A stretch of 64,000 nt of DNA from Pseudobutyrivibrio ruminis CF1b (GTDB taxonomy: Bacteria; Bacillota; Clostridia; Lachnospirales; Lachnospiraceae), in assembly GCF_000424005.1 (NCBI RefSeq), contig NZ_AUJB01000016.1, forward strand, positions 62,001 to 126,000, written 5' to 3'. Below the pieces are notes generated by a model. It was not told where the DNA came from. It ran no database searches and saw nothing but the letters and a program-made list of their open reading frames with translations. The translations under genes were made by a program, and so were the position numbers. Positions 1-7,228 of this stretch are shown here, piece after piece (position 1 is the stretch's first letter; every line of letters starts with the position of its first letter).

Positions 1-570
1 CTGAATAATATTGCATCAGAAAATGACAGGATGCTTCGAGTAGGTGGACATTCTAAAGGTGGTCACCTGGCTATGTATGCCACCGCCATGTGTGACGCAG
101 CCATCCGGGAAAGAATCCTGAATGTTTATAGTAACGACGGCCCTGGATTTATGGAGAAGATTGCAAAATCCAAGGAAATGAGGGCCATATGTCCTAAGCT
201 GATTAGTATTATTCCTGAGGAGTCAATTGTTGGTCTTCTTATGGAGCCAGTTGACAAACCTATTGTTGTAAAATCCACAGCCCTTGCAGTGGCACAGCAC
301 AATCTTGCCACCTGGTGTATCGAAGGAAAACAGCTTGTCACTGTAGATGATGTTTCTAAAACAGCAAAATTTGTTGATCAAAAATTAAAGGAAAACATTT
401 ATAAGATGACTGATGAAGAATTAAATGAGTTTGTAGATAATCTGTTTTCTATTTTTGAATCCACAGGAGCCCTCACTCTTTCAGAGCTGAAAACCAGTGG
501 CCTTAAGGGACTTAAGGCTATGACAAAAACTGCTGGAAGCTTATCAAAGAAGATTACCAAGAAGCTATAA
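1..570 (+). CDS. Lipase-like alpha/beta hydrolase (Mbeg1/DUF2974-like), 3' part
   Basis: The frame is open from base 1, so the N-terminus lies outside the window; 189 codons remain, ending in TAA at 568-570. The visible part begins just before a nucleophile elbow, GHSKGG, at about nt 43-63, which fits the GxSxG serine of alpha/beta hydrolases. The wording around it (GGHSKGGHLAMYA) resembles the Mbeg1/DUF2974 family of cytoplasmic lipase-like proteins common in Firmicutes. The C-terminus is Lys-rich and has no membrane segment. The Asp and His of the triad cannot be placed with certainty. A strong bidirectional terminator follows at 605-636. The substrate is unknown and the family call is moderately sure. 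Confidence 0.6.
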   Translation: MNNIASENDRMLRVGGHSKGGHLAMYATAMCDAAIRERILNVYSNDGPGFMEKIAKSKEMRAICPKLISIIPEESIVGLLMEPVDKPIVVKSTALAVAQHNLATWCIEGKQLVTVDDVSKTAKFVDQKLKENIYKMTDEELNEFVDNLFSIFESTGALTLSELKTSGLKGLKAMTKTAGSLSKKITKKL

Positions 571-604
571 AGACTGGAACAATTACATTTGAGGTAAAAA
601 ATAA

Positions 605-636
605 GGAGTGATCATCATTTGATCACTCCATTTTTC
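605..636. terminator. Bidirectional Rho-independent terminator
   Basis: A perfect 10-bp stem (GGAGTGATCA, 605-614, with TGATCACTCC, 620-629) around a 5-nt loop is followed by ATTTTT on the + strand and by TTATTTTTT on the - strand. It sits between the convergent lipase-like gene and the small membrane protein gene and can stop both. Confidence 0.85.
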
Positions 637-646
637 TTGAGTAAAA

Positions 647-841
647 TTACTGCTCAGTAGCATTTTTCCCTGTTCTGAAAGCGGCTACAACATTAGCAAC
701 CATAGCATATAAGAAGGTTACAATACCTGCACCGTGGAAGATTCCAATAAAGTATTCTCTGTCGAAAATACGACCTGCAAAAATAATAAGAGCTAATCCA
801 ATTATCATCATTACTAAGTATCTGTTGTTTACGTTTTTCAT
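647..841 (-). CDS. Small two-TM membrane protein
   Basis: 64 residues with two hydrophobic segments at about 8-24 and 34-54, joined by a short charged turn (RIFDREY); no known domain is recognised. The start is supported by a GGAGG 10-11 nt upstream on the minus strand. It lies 30 nt downstream of the XRE-family gene on the same strand and is probably co-transcribed with it. Pairs of a membrane-tethered XRE regulator and a tiny membrane protein are common in Firmicutes. The role is unknown; it could be a partner or target of the regulator. It could equally be an unrelated small envelope protein. Confidence 0.6.
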   Translation of the reverse strand: MKNVNNRYLVMMIIGLALIIFAGRIFDREYFIGIFHGAGIVTFLYAMVANVVAAFRTGKNATEQ

Positions 842-871
842 TTCAATTATCCTCCGTTTTTTAAATAAAAT

Positions 872-1462
872 TTACATTCCTAAATATCTTTTTGTTACAA
901 ATACAACTGCAAGGCTTATGGCGCCTGCGATTAATCCGCTGCAAATAGTCACTAGAGCAGTCTGATAAGGGCGTTTGCCGATTTCCTGCTGTTTGCTTGC
1001 TTCATCTAATGTTTTGCCGTTCAGGAAAGTGACGATTTCTTTATAAGTAGAAATATCGTTGTACTTTGAAATCTGATTTGCCTTAGTGGCGAAATACATT
1101 AATAATGCGGCAATTATCAATGCTGGAATAAGTGACCATAGGCCGATAAGCAAAAATAATGGACCAAATGATAAAGCAAAGATAATTACAAGAGCAAGCT
1201 GCATTTTCCAGTAGAACTTAAGATTCTTTACATCGTCGTCGTTAATGATCTTTTGCATTTTTTCTACATCTCCTTTGACTAATTGATCTAAGGAAACGTC
1301 AAACAAATTACTAAGTAAAAGAAGACTTTGGATATCTGGATAACTCTTGTCGTTTTCCCAGCTTGAAATTGTTTGTCTCGATACAAACATCTTCTCGGCT
1401 AACTCATCCTGATTCCAATTGAGTGTCTTACGAAGTTCCTTTATTCTTTTTCCTAGTTCCAT
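872..1462 (-). CDS. XRE-family regulator with membrane-anchored C-terminus
   Basis: 196 residues. Residues about 5-60 form a classic XRE/Cro-type helix-turn-helix, with the recognition helix around VSRQTISSWE (28-37). A charged linker precedes two hydrophobic segments at about 88-108 and 109-125 and a third at about 167-190, so the DNA-binding domain is probably tethered to the membrane. This layout is common in Firmicutes for regulators of small membrane or toxin/immunity genes. It heads the two-gene unit with the 64-residue membrane protein downstream. The DNA target is unknown; control of its own promoter (about 1463-1560) is plausible but no clear operator is visible. Confidence 0.8.
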   Translation of the reverse strand: MELGKRIKELRKTLNWNQDELAEKMFVSRQTISSWENDKSYPDIQSLLLLSNLFDVSLDQLVKGDVEKMQKIINDDDVKNLKFYWKMQLALVIIFALSFGPLFLLIGLWSLIPALIIAALLMYFATKANQISKYNDISTYKEIVTFLNGKTLDEASKQQEIGKRPYQTALVTICSGLIAGAISLAVVFVTKRYLGM

Positions 1463-1605
1463 TTTTCTGTCTCCTCGTTTGTGATTTCAGATTAGCTAAA
1501 TTCTGATGTATTTTCTATCAAATGTCCTTTACAAACCGCGAAAATACGGGATGTAAAGAAGATTTTACATTTTAAATTTGGCCCGGAAAATCGGGATTTT
1601 ACTCA

Positions 1606-2205
1606 TTATTTTGTCAAAAGCTTCTCAAGATTTTCTACAGCGATTTCATGATTGATAACCTGCACTGCATTCATTCCACACTCTTTTGCAGCTTCACAAT
1701 TATCCAATCTGTCATCAAGAAAAACACATTCCTCAGGAATGAGATTGTACTGTTTGATGATTTCTTTGTAGATGGCATGGTCAGGCTTAATCAAATTTAC
1801 CTTGTAAGAAAAAACTCCGCCATCCATTAGTGGCAAAAAGTCTAATTGCTTTGGTGCACATTCTTTTACATGGTGTGACCAGTTTGATAAGAATAAAATC
1901 TGGTAGCCTCGGTTTTTGAGGTCATTGAGCCAGTCTTTAGTAAAATCATATTGCCAAAGAGCATCTCCAAGATTTTCCCAGAAAAGTTTTACTTCATTAG
2001 TTAATTCTGGAATGTCTTTTGTGAAAAGGGCAAGAAGCTCATCTTCCGAAAGGACGCCTCTGTCCACCTCATCCCAGTGTTTGAAAATGTTTTCTTTTAA
2101 CTTATTGACTGTGGTCTCATCGTTGTTGAAAAGATCCATCATATATTTAGTCCAGTCGTAGCCAATTAAGACTCCACCGATATCGAAAATAATAGTCTTT
2201 ATCAT
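1606..2205 (-). CDS. HAD-superfamily phosphatase, YihX-like (subclass IA)
   Basis: 199 residues with the HAD motifs in order: motif I FDIGGVLI (nucleophile Asp8), motif II LSNWS (Ser107), motif III Lys140 in IKPDHAIY and motif IV FLDDRLDN (Asp164/165). The +2 acidic residue of motif I is Gly, as in YihX-type alpha-D-glucose-1-phosphate phosphatases and other DxG members of the family. An alpha-helical cap lies between motifs I and II. It probably dephosphorylates a small cytosolic sugar phosphate, but the substrate cannot be read from sequence. It is transcribed alone on the minus strand, divergent from the nitroreductase gene. The class is certain and the substrate is open. Confidence 0.85.
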   Translation of the reverse strand: MIKTIIFDIGGVLIGYDWTKYMMDLFNNDETTVNKLKENIFKHWDEVDRGVLSEDELLALFTKDIPELTNEVKLFWENLGDALWQYDFTKDWLNDLKNRGYQILFLSNWSHHVKECAPKQLDFLPLMDGGVFSYKVNLIKPDHAIYKEIIKQYNLIPEECVFLDDRLDNCEAAKECGMNAVQVINHEIAVENLEKLLTK

Positions 2206-2331
2206 GGTTTATCCCTCCGTAATCGATTATGTCCATTATATTAGAATAGCTAGTTCGTGGCTATCTTTTTTGTGGATTTTAATACCCAAATAGGATAGAA
2301 TGGACAAAATATCACAAGGAGAAGTAATATT

Positions 2332-2919
2332 ATGGAAGCAATTAAGTCACGACGAAGCATTAGAAAATATACAGACAAGGCTGTTTCCAGAGATATGATT
2401 GAGGACATTGTAAGTGGTGCAATTTTATCTCCTTCAGCAAAGAACAGACAGCCTTGGAAGTTTATCGTATATACGGATACAAAAAAGAATGAAATTCTTG
2501 ATGTAATGGAGCAGGCGCTTGTAAAAGAAAAGGAGACACACGCCCTATTACCTGAGTCTTCTGGGGGACTTGCAGATGCATTTAATACATTAAAGATTAT
2601 GCGCGAGGCACCAGTGTTATTCATGATTATGAACACAAATGGCCTGTCACCATATGAAGCTATTTCTACAGATGACAGAATCACTGAGATTTGTGACACA
2701 TTATCTCTCGGAGCTGCAATAGAAAACATGCTCCTCAGAGCCACAGAGCTTGGTCTTGGAACATTATGGATTGCAAATACTTGCTTCGCATATACGGATT
2801 TAGTTTCCGCTATTGGCGAAGCTGGACAGTTGGTGGGAGCTGTATCTCTTGGATACGCAGACGAGACACCTGCAACCAGACCTAGAAAGAAGCTTGAGGA
2901 TGTGCTTGAGTTTAGATAA
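2332..2919 (+). CDS. Nitroreductase-family FMN oxidoreductase
   Basis: 195 residues, the normal size for a single-domain nitroreductase. The N-terminal SRRSIRKYTDKAV is the phosphate-binding Arg motif for FMN; SPSAKNRQPWKF is the second signature. The central helix (residues about 120-145, LGAAIENMLLRATELGLGT) is the dimer/FMN face, and GYADETPATRPRKKLED near the end is the conserved GY(P)xE...R region. AGGAG about 14 nt before the ATG supports the start. Such enzymes reduce nitro, quinone or flavin substrates with NAD(P)H in the cytosol; the physiological substrate is unknown. It starts a run of small + strand enzyme genes up to 5164. Confidence 0.9.
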   Translation: MEAIKSRRSIRKYTDKAVSRDMIEDIVSGAILSPSAKNRQPWKFIVYTDTKKNEILDVMEQALVKEKETHALLPESSGGLADAFNTLKIMREAPVLFMIMNTNGLSPYEAISTDDRITEICDTLSLGAAIENMLLRATELGLGTLWIANTCFAYTDLVSAIGEAGQLVGAVSLGYADETPATRPRKKLEDVLEFR

Positions 2920-2951
2920 AAAGTTTTACAGGCATAAATAGGGGGAATAAT

Positions 2952-3803
2952 ATGAAAGTAGCAGTTCTATCTGATATACACGGAAATTATCATGCTCTGG
3001 AAAATTGTTTGCAGGATGCTAAGGATCGTGGAGCAGAAAAGTTTTGGTTCCTTGGGGATTATCTTGGGGAATTTCCATATCCACAGAAGACCATGGAGAT
3101 TCTTTATAAGTTTAAGGAAGAAAATGACTGTGTTTTCATAAGAGGCAATAAGGAAAATTATTGGCTTGATAGAAAGTACAATCCGGATTGTGAGTGGATA
3201 GATGGAAACAGCACAGTAGGTGCCATGAAGTATTGCTATAAGTATATTGAGCAGAAAGATTTGGATTTCTTTGAGAGTCTTCCTATTTCAAGACATGTGG
3301 TAATACAGGGAATGGAACCTGTGCTTTTATGTCATGGCTCAGCAGAAAACAACAGACAGAAGCTACTTCCAAATGATGAAAAGACAAGGGAGATTGTTGA
3401 AAATTATCATGAGAAATATATCCTTTGTGGACATTCTCATGTGCAGGGCGTGGTGCTTGATTCTGACAAGCTGGTTTTGAATGCAGGTTCAGTGGGAGTT
3501 CCAATGAACAGTGTAGAGAGCTCCAAGTATCTCATGCTGGAATCAGATGGAAGCCAGTGGAAATATGACTTTATCACTCTTCCAATGGATGTGGACAAAG
3601 TAGAGGAAGAGATTCGCCAGTCTGAGCTTATGGAGTACGCACCTTTCTGGAGTCGATCTGTGATTCATGTTCTTCGTACCGGGGAAATTTCTCAGGGCAC
3701 AGCATTGAGTAAGGCTATGGAAATAGATGAATATAAATCGCCATGGTACCTAACCCCAGATGAGTGCTGGGAAAAGGCTCTTGAAGAACTTGGAATTGGT
3801 TAA
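2952..3803 (+). CDS. Calcineurin-like metallophosphoesterase (MJ0936/YfcE-type)
   Basis: 283 residues. The binuclear-metal motifs are all present: SDIHGN (Asp8, His10), FLGDYLG, RGNKENYW (GNxE), a His in LLCHGS, and CGHSH near residue 160. This is the YfcE/MJ0936-like group of phosphodiesterases. The C-terminal 80 residues extend beyond the core fold and carry no recognised motif. The gap to the nitroreductase gene is 32 nt and to the next gene 12 nt, so it is probably in one transcription unit. The substrate is unknown, possibly a phosphodiester or nucleotide. Confidence 0.85.
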   Translation: MKVAVLSDIHGNYHALENCLQDAKDRGAEKFWFLGDYLGEFPYPQKTMEILYKFKEENDCVFIRGNKENYWLDRKYNPDCEWIDGNSTVGAMKYCYKYIEQKDLDFFESLPISRHVVIQGMEPVLLCHGSAENNRQKLLPNDEKTREIVENYHEKYILCGHSHVQGVVLDSDKLVLNAGSVGVPMNSVESSKYLMLESDGSQWKYDFITLPMDVDKVEEEIRQSELMEYAPFWSRSVIHVLRTGEISQGTALSKAMEIDEYKSPWYLTPDECWEKALEELGIG

Positions 3804-3815
3804 GGAGGGGTAGAA

Positions 3816-4343
3816 ATGACACTGTTAGTTATAGATACTCAAAAGGGAATCACAGATGATAGACTCTATAAGTTTGAGAAATTTAAGGCAAATGTCAAAA
3901 AGCTGATTTCGTTGGCAAGAGCAAATGGTGTTGAGGTAGTTTTTGTTCAGCATGATGACGGACCTGGAACAGGATTTTCTGTAGGTGATGTAGACTATGA
4001 AATCTATGATGAGTTTGCACCTGAGGCTTCTGAAAGAATTTTCGCTAAGGCTGTGAACAGTGCACTTCATCCATCTACAGATTTGTATGATTATCTCAAA
4101 GAGAAGAAAGAAGATTCTCTTATGATAGTGGGACTTATGACAAATTTCTGTATAGATGCCACCATAAAAACAGCATTTGATTTAGGCTTTGAAATCTATG
4201 TTCCAGAGTATGCAAATTCAACTTCTGATAATGAATACATGGATAAGGAAACTTGTTATAACTACCATAATAAGTTTTTGTGGCATGATAGATTTGCTAA
4301 TTGCATCAGCATGGACGAGGCTAGAGAGTTGTTAAGAGGATAA
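3816..4343 (+). CDS. Isochorismatase-family cysteine hydrolase
   Basis: 175 residues with the catalytic triad of the cysteine hydrolase group: Asp7 in LLVIDTQKG, Lys78 in FAKAVNSAL and Cys112 in TNFCID, the last followed by the usual T(A/D)xxAxxxGF pattern. Cys presence points to an amidase/nicotinamidase-like hydrolase rather than a true isochorismatase. AGGAGG lies upstream of the ATG. It is 12 nt after the phosphoesterase and 2 nt before the epimerase-like gene. The substrate (an amide such as nicotinamide, or another small molecule) is not decidable from sequence. Confidence 0.85.
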   Translation: MTLLVIDTQKGITDDRLYKFEKFKANVKKLISLARANGVEVVFVQHDDGPGTGFSVGDVDYEIYDEFAPEASERIFAKAVNSALHPSTDLYDYLKEKKEDSLMIVGLMTNFCIDATIKTAFDLGFEIYVPEYANSTSDNEYMDKETCYNYHNKFLWHDRFANCISMDEARELLRG

Positions 4344-4345
4344 TA

Positions 4346-5164
4346 ATGAAAGTTTTAGTAATTGGGACAAGCGGATTTTTAGGCAAAACTGTATATCATT
4401 TGCTTAAAGAAGCAGGCAATGATGTCATAGGTACATATAATTCCAAGCCAGTTGATGGAATGCAGCAGCTGGATGTGTTAGATGTGGAAAGTCTTATTTC
4501 TATACTGGAATCTTCTCAGCCGGATGCGATTATCTGGACTGTAATGAATCATAATCTGGAAGAAGAGATTGCAGATAAGGTTATGCCGAAATTGTGCCAG
4601 CATATTGGTGCGGCCCGCCTGATATTTTTATCAACCTCAGTAGCTCTTGAAGAAAAAATGTCTGAGGATGTGACACCTCTTATAAGAACATCTGATATGT
4701 ACAATTATCATTACTTTAATGGTAAAATTAAATCAGAAAAAGTAATACAGAATCTGGAGAATTATTGCATAGTAAGGCCTGGCAGCATCTATGGAATTAA
4801 TCCATATGGAGAAATGGATGTCAGAAGCAAGGCTCTAAAAGAGCATTTGGATTCTGGAGAAGAATATGTCAGGGCTGACAATATTATTTTCAGCATTGTG
4901 GAAGTAAATGAACTGGCAGCAGCCATAGTTGAGTTAATCAGCAGTGACTATGTTGGGGTTCTCAACATTTCAGAAGAGCAGCCGGTATCACATTATGAAT
5001 TCAACAAGGCTTTATGTAGTCTCCATGGGTGGGATGATAGCTGCATAGTTCCAAATCAGGAAAAAGAGTGCATTTATTATTTGGATAATTCCAGGAGGAA
5101 ACAGGTTTTAGAGAGTGAGATATTGGGAAAGTTAAAGCATTCCCACTACCCAAAAGAGAAATAA
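4346..5164 (+). CDS. NAD(P)-dependent epimerase/reductase, RmlD-like extended SDR
   Basis: 272 residues. The Rossmann glycine motif GTSGFLG (Gly7/10/13) binds NAD(P); a Ser/Thr triplet STS (96-98) and Tyr123-x3-Lys127 (YFNGK) form the SDR catalytic set. The later RPGSIYG block is typical of RmlD/GalE-like extended SDRs. The start lies 2 nt after the stop of the preceding gene with AGAGGA overlapping its end, so translation is probably coupled. Its stop is followed after 6 nt by the first arm of the inverted-repeat array at 5171. The substrate, presumably a nucleotide sugar or similar, is unknown. Confidence 0.8.
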   Translation: MKVLVIGTSGFLGKTVYHLLKEAGNDVIGTYNSKPVDGMQQLDVLDVESLISILESSQPDAIIWTVMNHNLEEEIADKVMPKLCQHIGAARLIFLSTSVALEEKMSEDVTPLIRTSDMYNYHYFNGKIKSEKVIQNLENYCIVRPGSIYGINPYGEMDVRSKALKEHLDSGEEYVRADNIIFSIVEVNELAAAIVELISSDYVGVLNISEEQPVSHYEFNKALCSLHGWDDSCIVPNQEKECIYYLDNSRRKQVLESEILGKLKHSHYPKEK

Positions 5165-5170
5165 AAAGCT

Positions 5171-5543
5171 AGGTAGTAATATTTATGATGAGACTTACTA
5201 CCTAGAATAGAAAATAGGATATAGATAGTAATAGAAAAAATGAAATCTACTACCTGCATCAGAGAGATTTTTATAGGTAGTAGAAAGATGAGAAGAATCT
5301 ACTACCTGAGTTAAAAAGTAGGATGTAGATAGTAAAAAATAAAATTAATATTACTACCTAAACTGTAATAGAATCTGAGAGGTAGTAACAAGCTGGGGAA
5401 AAATTACTGCCTATGACATAAAACAAGATTTAGGTAGTAGGAGGAATAAAAAAGTTTACTGCCTGAGGCAGAAAATGAACTATAGGTAGTAAAAGAAGAA
5501 AAAATCTTACTATCTGTAATAGCAAAGCAGGCTGCAGGTAGTA
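5171..5543. repeat. Array 1: 15 alternating inverted octamers, 52-bp period
   Basis: The whole 406-nt gap between the epimerase-like and rubredoxin-like genes is an ordered array. The forward arm AGGTAGTA starts at 5171, 5223 (AGATAGTA), 5275, 5327 (AGATAGTA), 5380, 5432, 5484 and 5536. The reverse arm TACTACCT starts at 5196, 5248, 5300, 5352, 5405 (TACTGCCT), 5457 (TACTGCCT) and 5508 (TACTATCT). Steps between like arms are 52 nt (one 53, one 51). Arms are separated by 16-17 nt (forward to reverse) and 19-20 nt (reverse to forward). Spacers differ in sequence and are A/G-rich on the + strand. Spacers at 5204-5222 and 5308-5326 are partly alike, which suggests two-unit duplication. This is neither a CRISPR array nor a known riboswitch. 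Confidence 0.9.
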
Positions 5544-5570
5544 TAAATGAATCACAGGGGAGGGGTTACT

Positions 5571-5732
5571 ATGGCAGTGTACAGATGTAGAGTTTGTGGG
5601 TACATTTTTGATGAAGAAAAAGAAGGCAAAAGCATCAGGGATATAGATGTATGTCCAAGATGCAAGCAGCCTGATGACAGATTTGAGCTGGTGGAGGATG
5701 CGCCAGTAGAAGAAGAACAAAATAAAGACTAA
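5571..5732 (+). CDS. Rubredoxin-like iron protein, short
   Basis: 53 residues from the ATG at 5571, chosen because AGGGGAGGGG ends 5 nt upstream; an in-frame ATG at 5547 lies between the array and this ribosome-binding site and is less likely. Two Cys pairs, Cys6-x2-Cys9 and Cys28-x2-Cys31 (CRVCGYIFDEE, VCPRCKQP), form a Fe(SCys)4 site as in rubredoxin and the C-terminal domain of rubrerythrin. The gap between the pairs is shorter than in true rubredoxins (about 29 residues), so it is the short rubredoxin-like form. The tail is acidic. It probably carries electrons in the cytosol; no partner is encoded next to it. Confidence 0.8.
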   Translation: MAVYRCRVCGYIFDEEKEGKSIRDIDVCPRCKQPDDRFELVEDAPVEEEQNKD

Positions 5733-5764
5733 AATATAGAGACAAAAGGAGACACAAAGGCAAC

Positions 5765-6535
5765 ATGGATTCGGCAAGAATTGAACAGTTGAGAAAAGAA
5801 TGGTTAGAGGAGGAGAAGATTGCTCACATTCATGGATGGGATTTTTCTCATATTCACGGCCGCTATGAGGAGGAGGAAGATCTTCCATGGGAGTATGATG
5901 AGGTATTAAACAAATATCGTAAAAACGATATGCAGCTTTTAGATTTTGATACAGGTGGTGGAGAGTTTTTACTTTCACTTGAGCACCCATATGAGAACAC
6001 AGCTGCCACAGAGGGATATCCACCAAATGTGGAGCTTTGTAAGGAGAGACTTCTCCCACTTGGAATTGATTTCAAGGCATGTGATGATGCAGATAAGATC
6101 CCATTTGAGAACGACCGCTTCGACATTTACATCAATCGTCACGGTGATTTTAATGCAGCAGAGGCAGCCAGAATTCTTAAGAAAGACGGAGTGTTTATCA
6201 CAGAGCAGGTTGGTGCAGATAATGACAGAGATTTGGTAGAGTTTGTTCTTCCAGATACCCCACTTCCTTTCCCAGAGCTCAAGCTTGAGATACAGAAAAA
6301 GAAGTTTGAGGAAGCAGGTTTTGAAATTATTCAGGCTGAAGAAGCCTACAGACCAATCAAATTTTATGATGTGGGAGCCTTCGTTTGGTTTGCTCACATT
6401 ATCGAGTGGGAATTCCCAGGATTCTCTGTAAAGAAGTGCTTTGACAAGCTTCTTGAGATGCAGGAAATCATTGATAAAAATGGAGTGATGGAAGGTACAA
6501 TTCACAGATACTTACTTGTAACTAGAAAGAAATAA
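5765..6535 (+). CDS. Class I SAM-dependent methyltransferase
   Basis: 256 residues. The SAM-binding loop is LLDFDTGGGEFLLSL (about 58-72), followed by an acidic strand end (TEGYPPN) and by FENDRFDIYINRHGDF, matching motifs II-IV of class I methyltransferases. The N-terminal 50 residues are Glu- and His-rich (IHGWDFSHIHGRY), as in a family of Firmicute methyltransferases of unknown target. It lies 32 nt after the rubredoxin-like gene. The methyl acceptor is unknown. The start ATG has GGAGACACAAAGGCAAC upstream, an acceptable but not strong ribosome-binding site. Confidence 0.8.
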   Translation: MDSARIEQLRKEWLEEEKIAHIHGWDFSHIHGRYEEEEDLPWEYDEVLNKYRKNDMQLLDFDTGGGEFLLSLEHPYENTAATEGYPPNVELCKERLLPLGIDFKACDDADKIPFENDRFDIYINRHGDFNAAEAARILKKDGVFITEQVGADNDRDLVEFVLPDTPLPFPELKLEIQKKKFEEAGFEIIQAEEAYRPIKFYDVGAFVWFAHIIEWEFPGFSVKKCFDKLLEMQEIIDKNGVMEGTIHRYLLVTRKK

Positions 6536-6583
6536 TTCTGGCAGCTGAGGGGTTATTACAGAAAGTAATAATGAGGTAATATC

Positions 6584-7057
6584 ATGAAAGCAAATGACAA
6601 AACAAATGTTATGAGAGTGCTGGACCAAAAGAAAATCCAGTATGAAGCATATTCTTACGAGCCTGATGCCACAATGACTGGTGAGGAGATTGCAGCCACT
6701 CTGGGTGAGGTGCCAGAGCATGTTTTCAAAACTCTTGTAACACAGGGCAAGACAAATACTTATTACGTGTTTGTCATTCCAGTTAAGGAAGAACTTGATC
6801 TTAAAAAGGCAGCCAAAGCAGCAGGAGAAAAATCTGTCAGCATGATTAAGCAGAAGGAGCTGCTTCCTCTCACAGGATATGTGCATGGAGGTTGTTCACC
6901 AATAGGAATGAAGAAGCAGTTTAAGACCTTCATCCACGAGACCGCAACGACCTATGAGAAAATCTATGTCAGTGCTGGCAAGGTAGGATTCCAGATTGAG
7001 CTTGCTCCAGCAGATTTGATAAAGGTAGCAGCTATTACAGTCACAGACCTGTGCTAG
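6584..7057 (+). CDS. ybaK: Cys-tRNA(Pro)/Cys-tRNA(Cys) deacylase YbaK
   Basis: 157 residues, the family's normal length. It shows the YbaK/EbsC fold pattern: N-terminal TNVMRVLDQKKIQYE, FKTLVTQG with the conserved Lys, a YYVFVIPVKEELDLKK strand-helix, and the glycine-rich GYVHGGCSPIGMKK. The enzyme hydrolyses mischarged Cys-tRNA(Pro) made by ProRS, a trans-editing step in translation. The gene stands 48 nt after the methyltransferase gene and ends in a terminator at 7073-7115. Confidence 0.9.
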   Translation: MKANDKTNVMRVLDQKKIQYEAYSYEPDATMTGEEIAATLGEVPEHVFKTLVTQGKTNTYYVFVIPVKEELDLKKAAKAAGEKSVSMIKQKELLPLTGYVHGGCSPIGMKKQFKTFIHETATTYEKIYVSAGKVGFQIELAPADLIKVAAITVTDLC

Positions 7058-7072
7058 CCATAATAAAAATTA

Positions 7073-7115
7073 CAAGACCTGTAGCTAAATTGCATAGCCA
7101 CAGGTCTTTATTTTT
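7073..7115 (+). terminator. Rho-independent terminator after ybaK
   Basis: AGACCTGT (7075-7082) pairs with ACAGGTCT (7100-7107); an inner GCTA/TAGC pairing extends the stem. It is followed by TTATTTTTG. Confidence 0.8.
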
Positions 7116-7228
7116 GTGAAAAATGCTTTGAATGGATTTGATAAAAAATATCTAATTTCGATATAAATTTGATATGTATTCTCCTAAGCTATACATATAT
7201 TCATGTTAATGAAGGAGGAGAAAATGGC

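Noticed and set aside
1581-1605. Terminator of the HAD gene
   Set aside because: A CCCG/CGGG stem of only four pairs and a weak tail on the minus strand; too weak to call.
2250-2744. 164-residue minus-strand reading frame
   Set aside because: Shadow of the nitroreductase gene, with no recognisable domain.
5204-5345. TRAP-type (G/U)AG leader
   Set aside because: Several TAG/GAG triplets occur in the spacers, but their spacing is irregular, later units lack them and no tryptophan gene is near.
5171-5543. CRISPR array
   Set aside because: Arms are only 8 nt, alternate in orientation and have 16-20-nt spacers; no cas gene is present.
5430-6059. 209-residue minus-strand reading frame
   Set aside because: It is antisense to the rubredoxin-like and methyltransferase genes and part of the array, with low-complexity hydrophobic sequence and no ribosome-binding site.
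5975-6505. 176-residue minus-strand reading frame
   Set aside because: Antisense to the methyltransferase gene; composition is that of a shadow frame.
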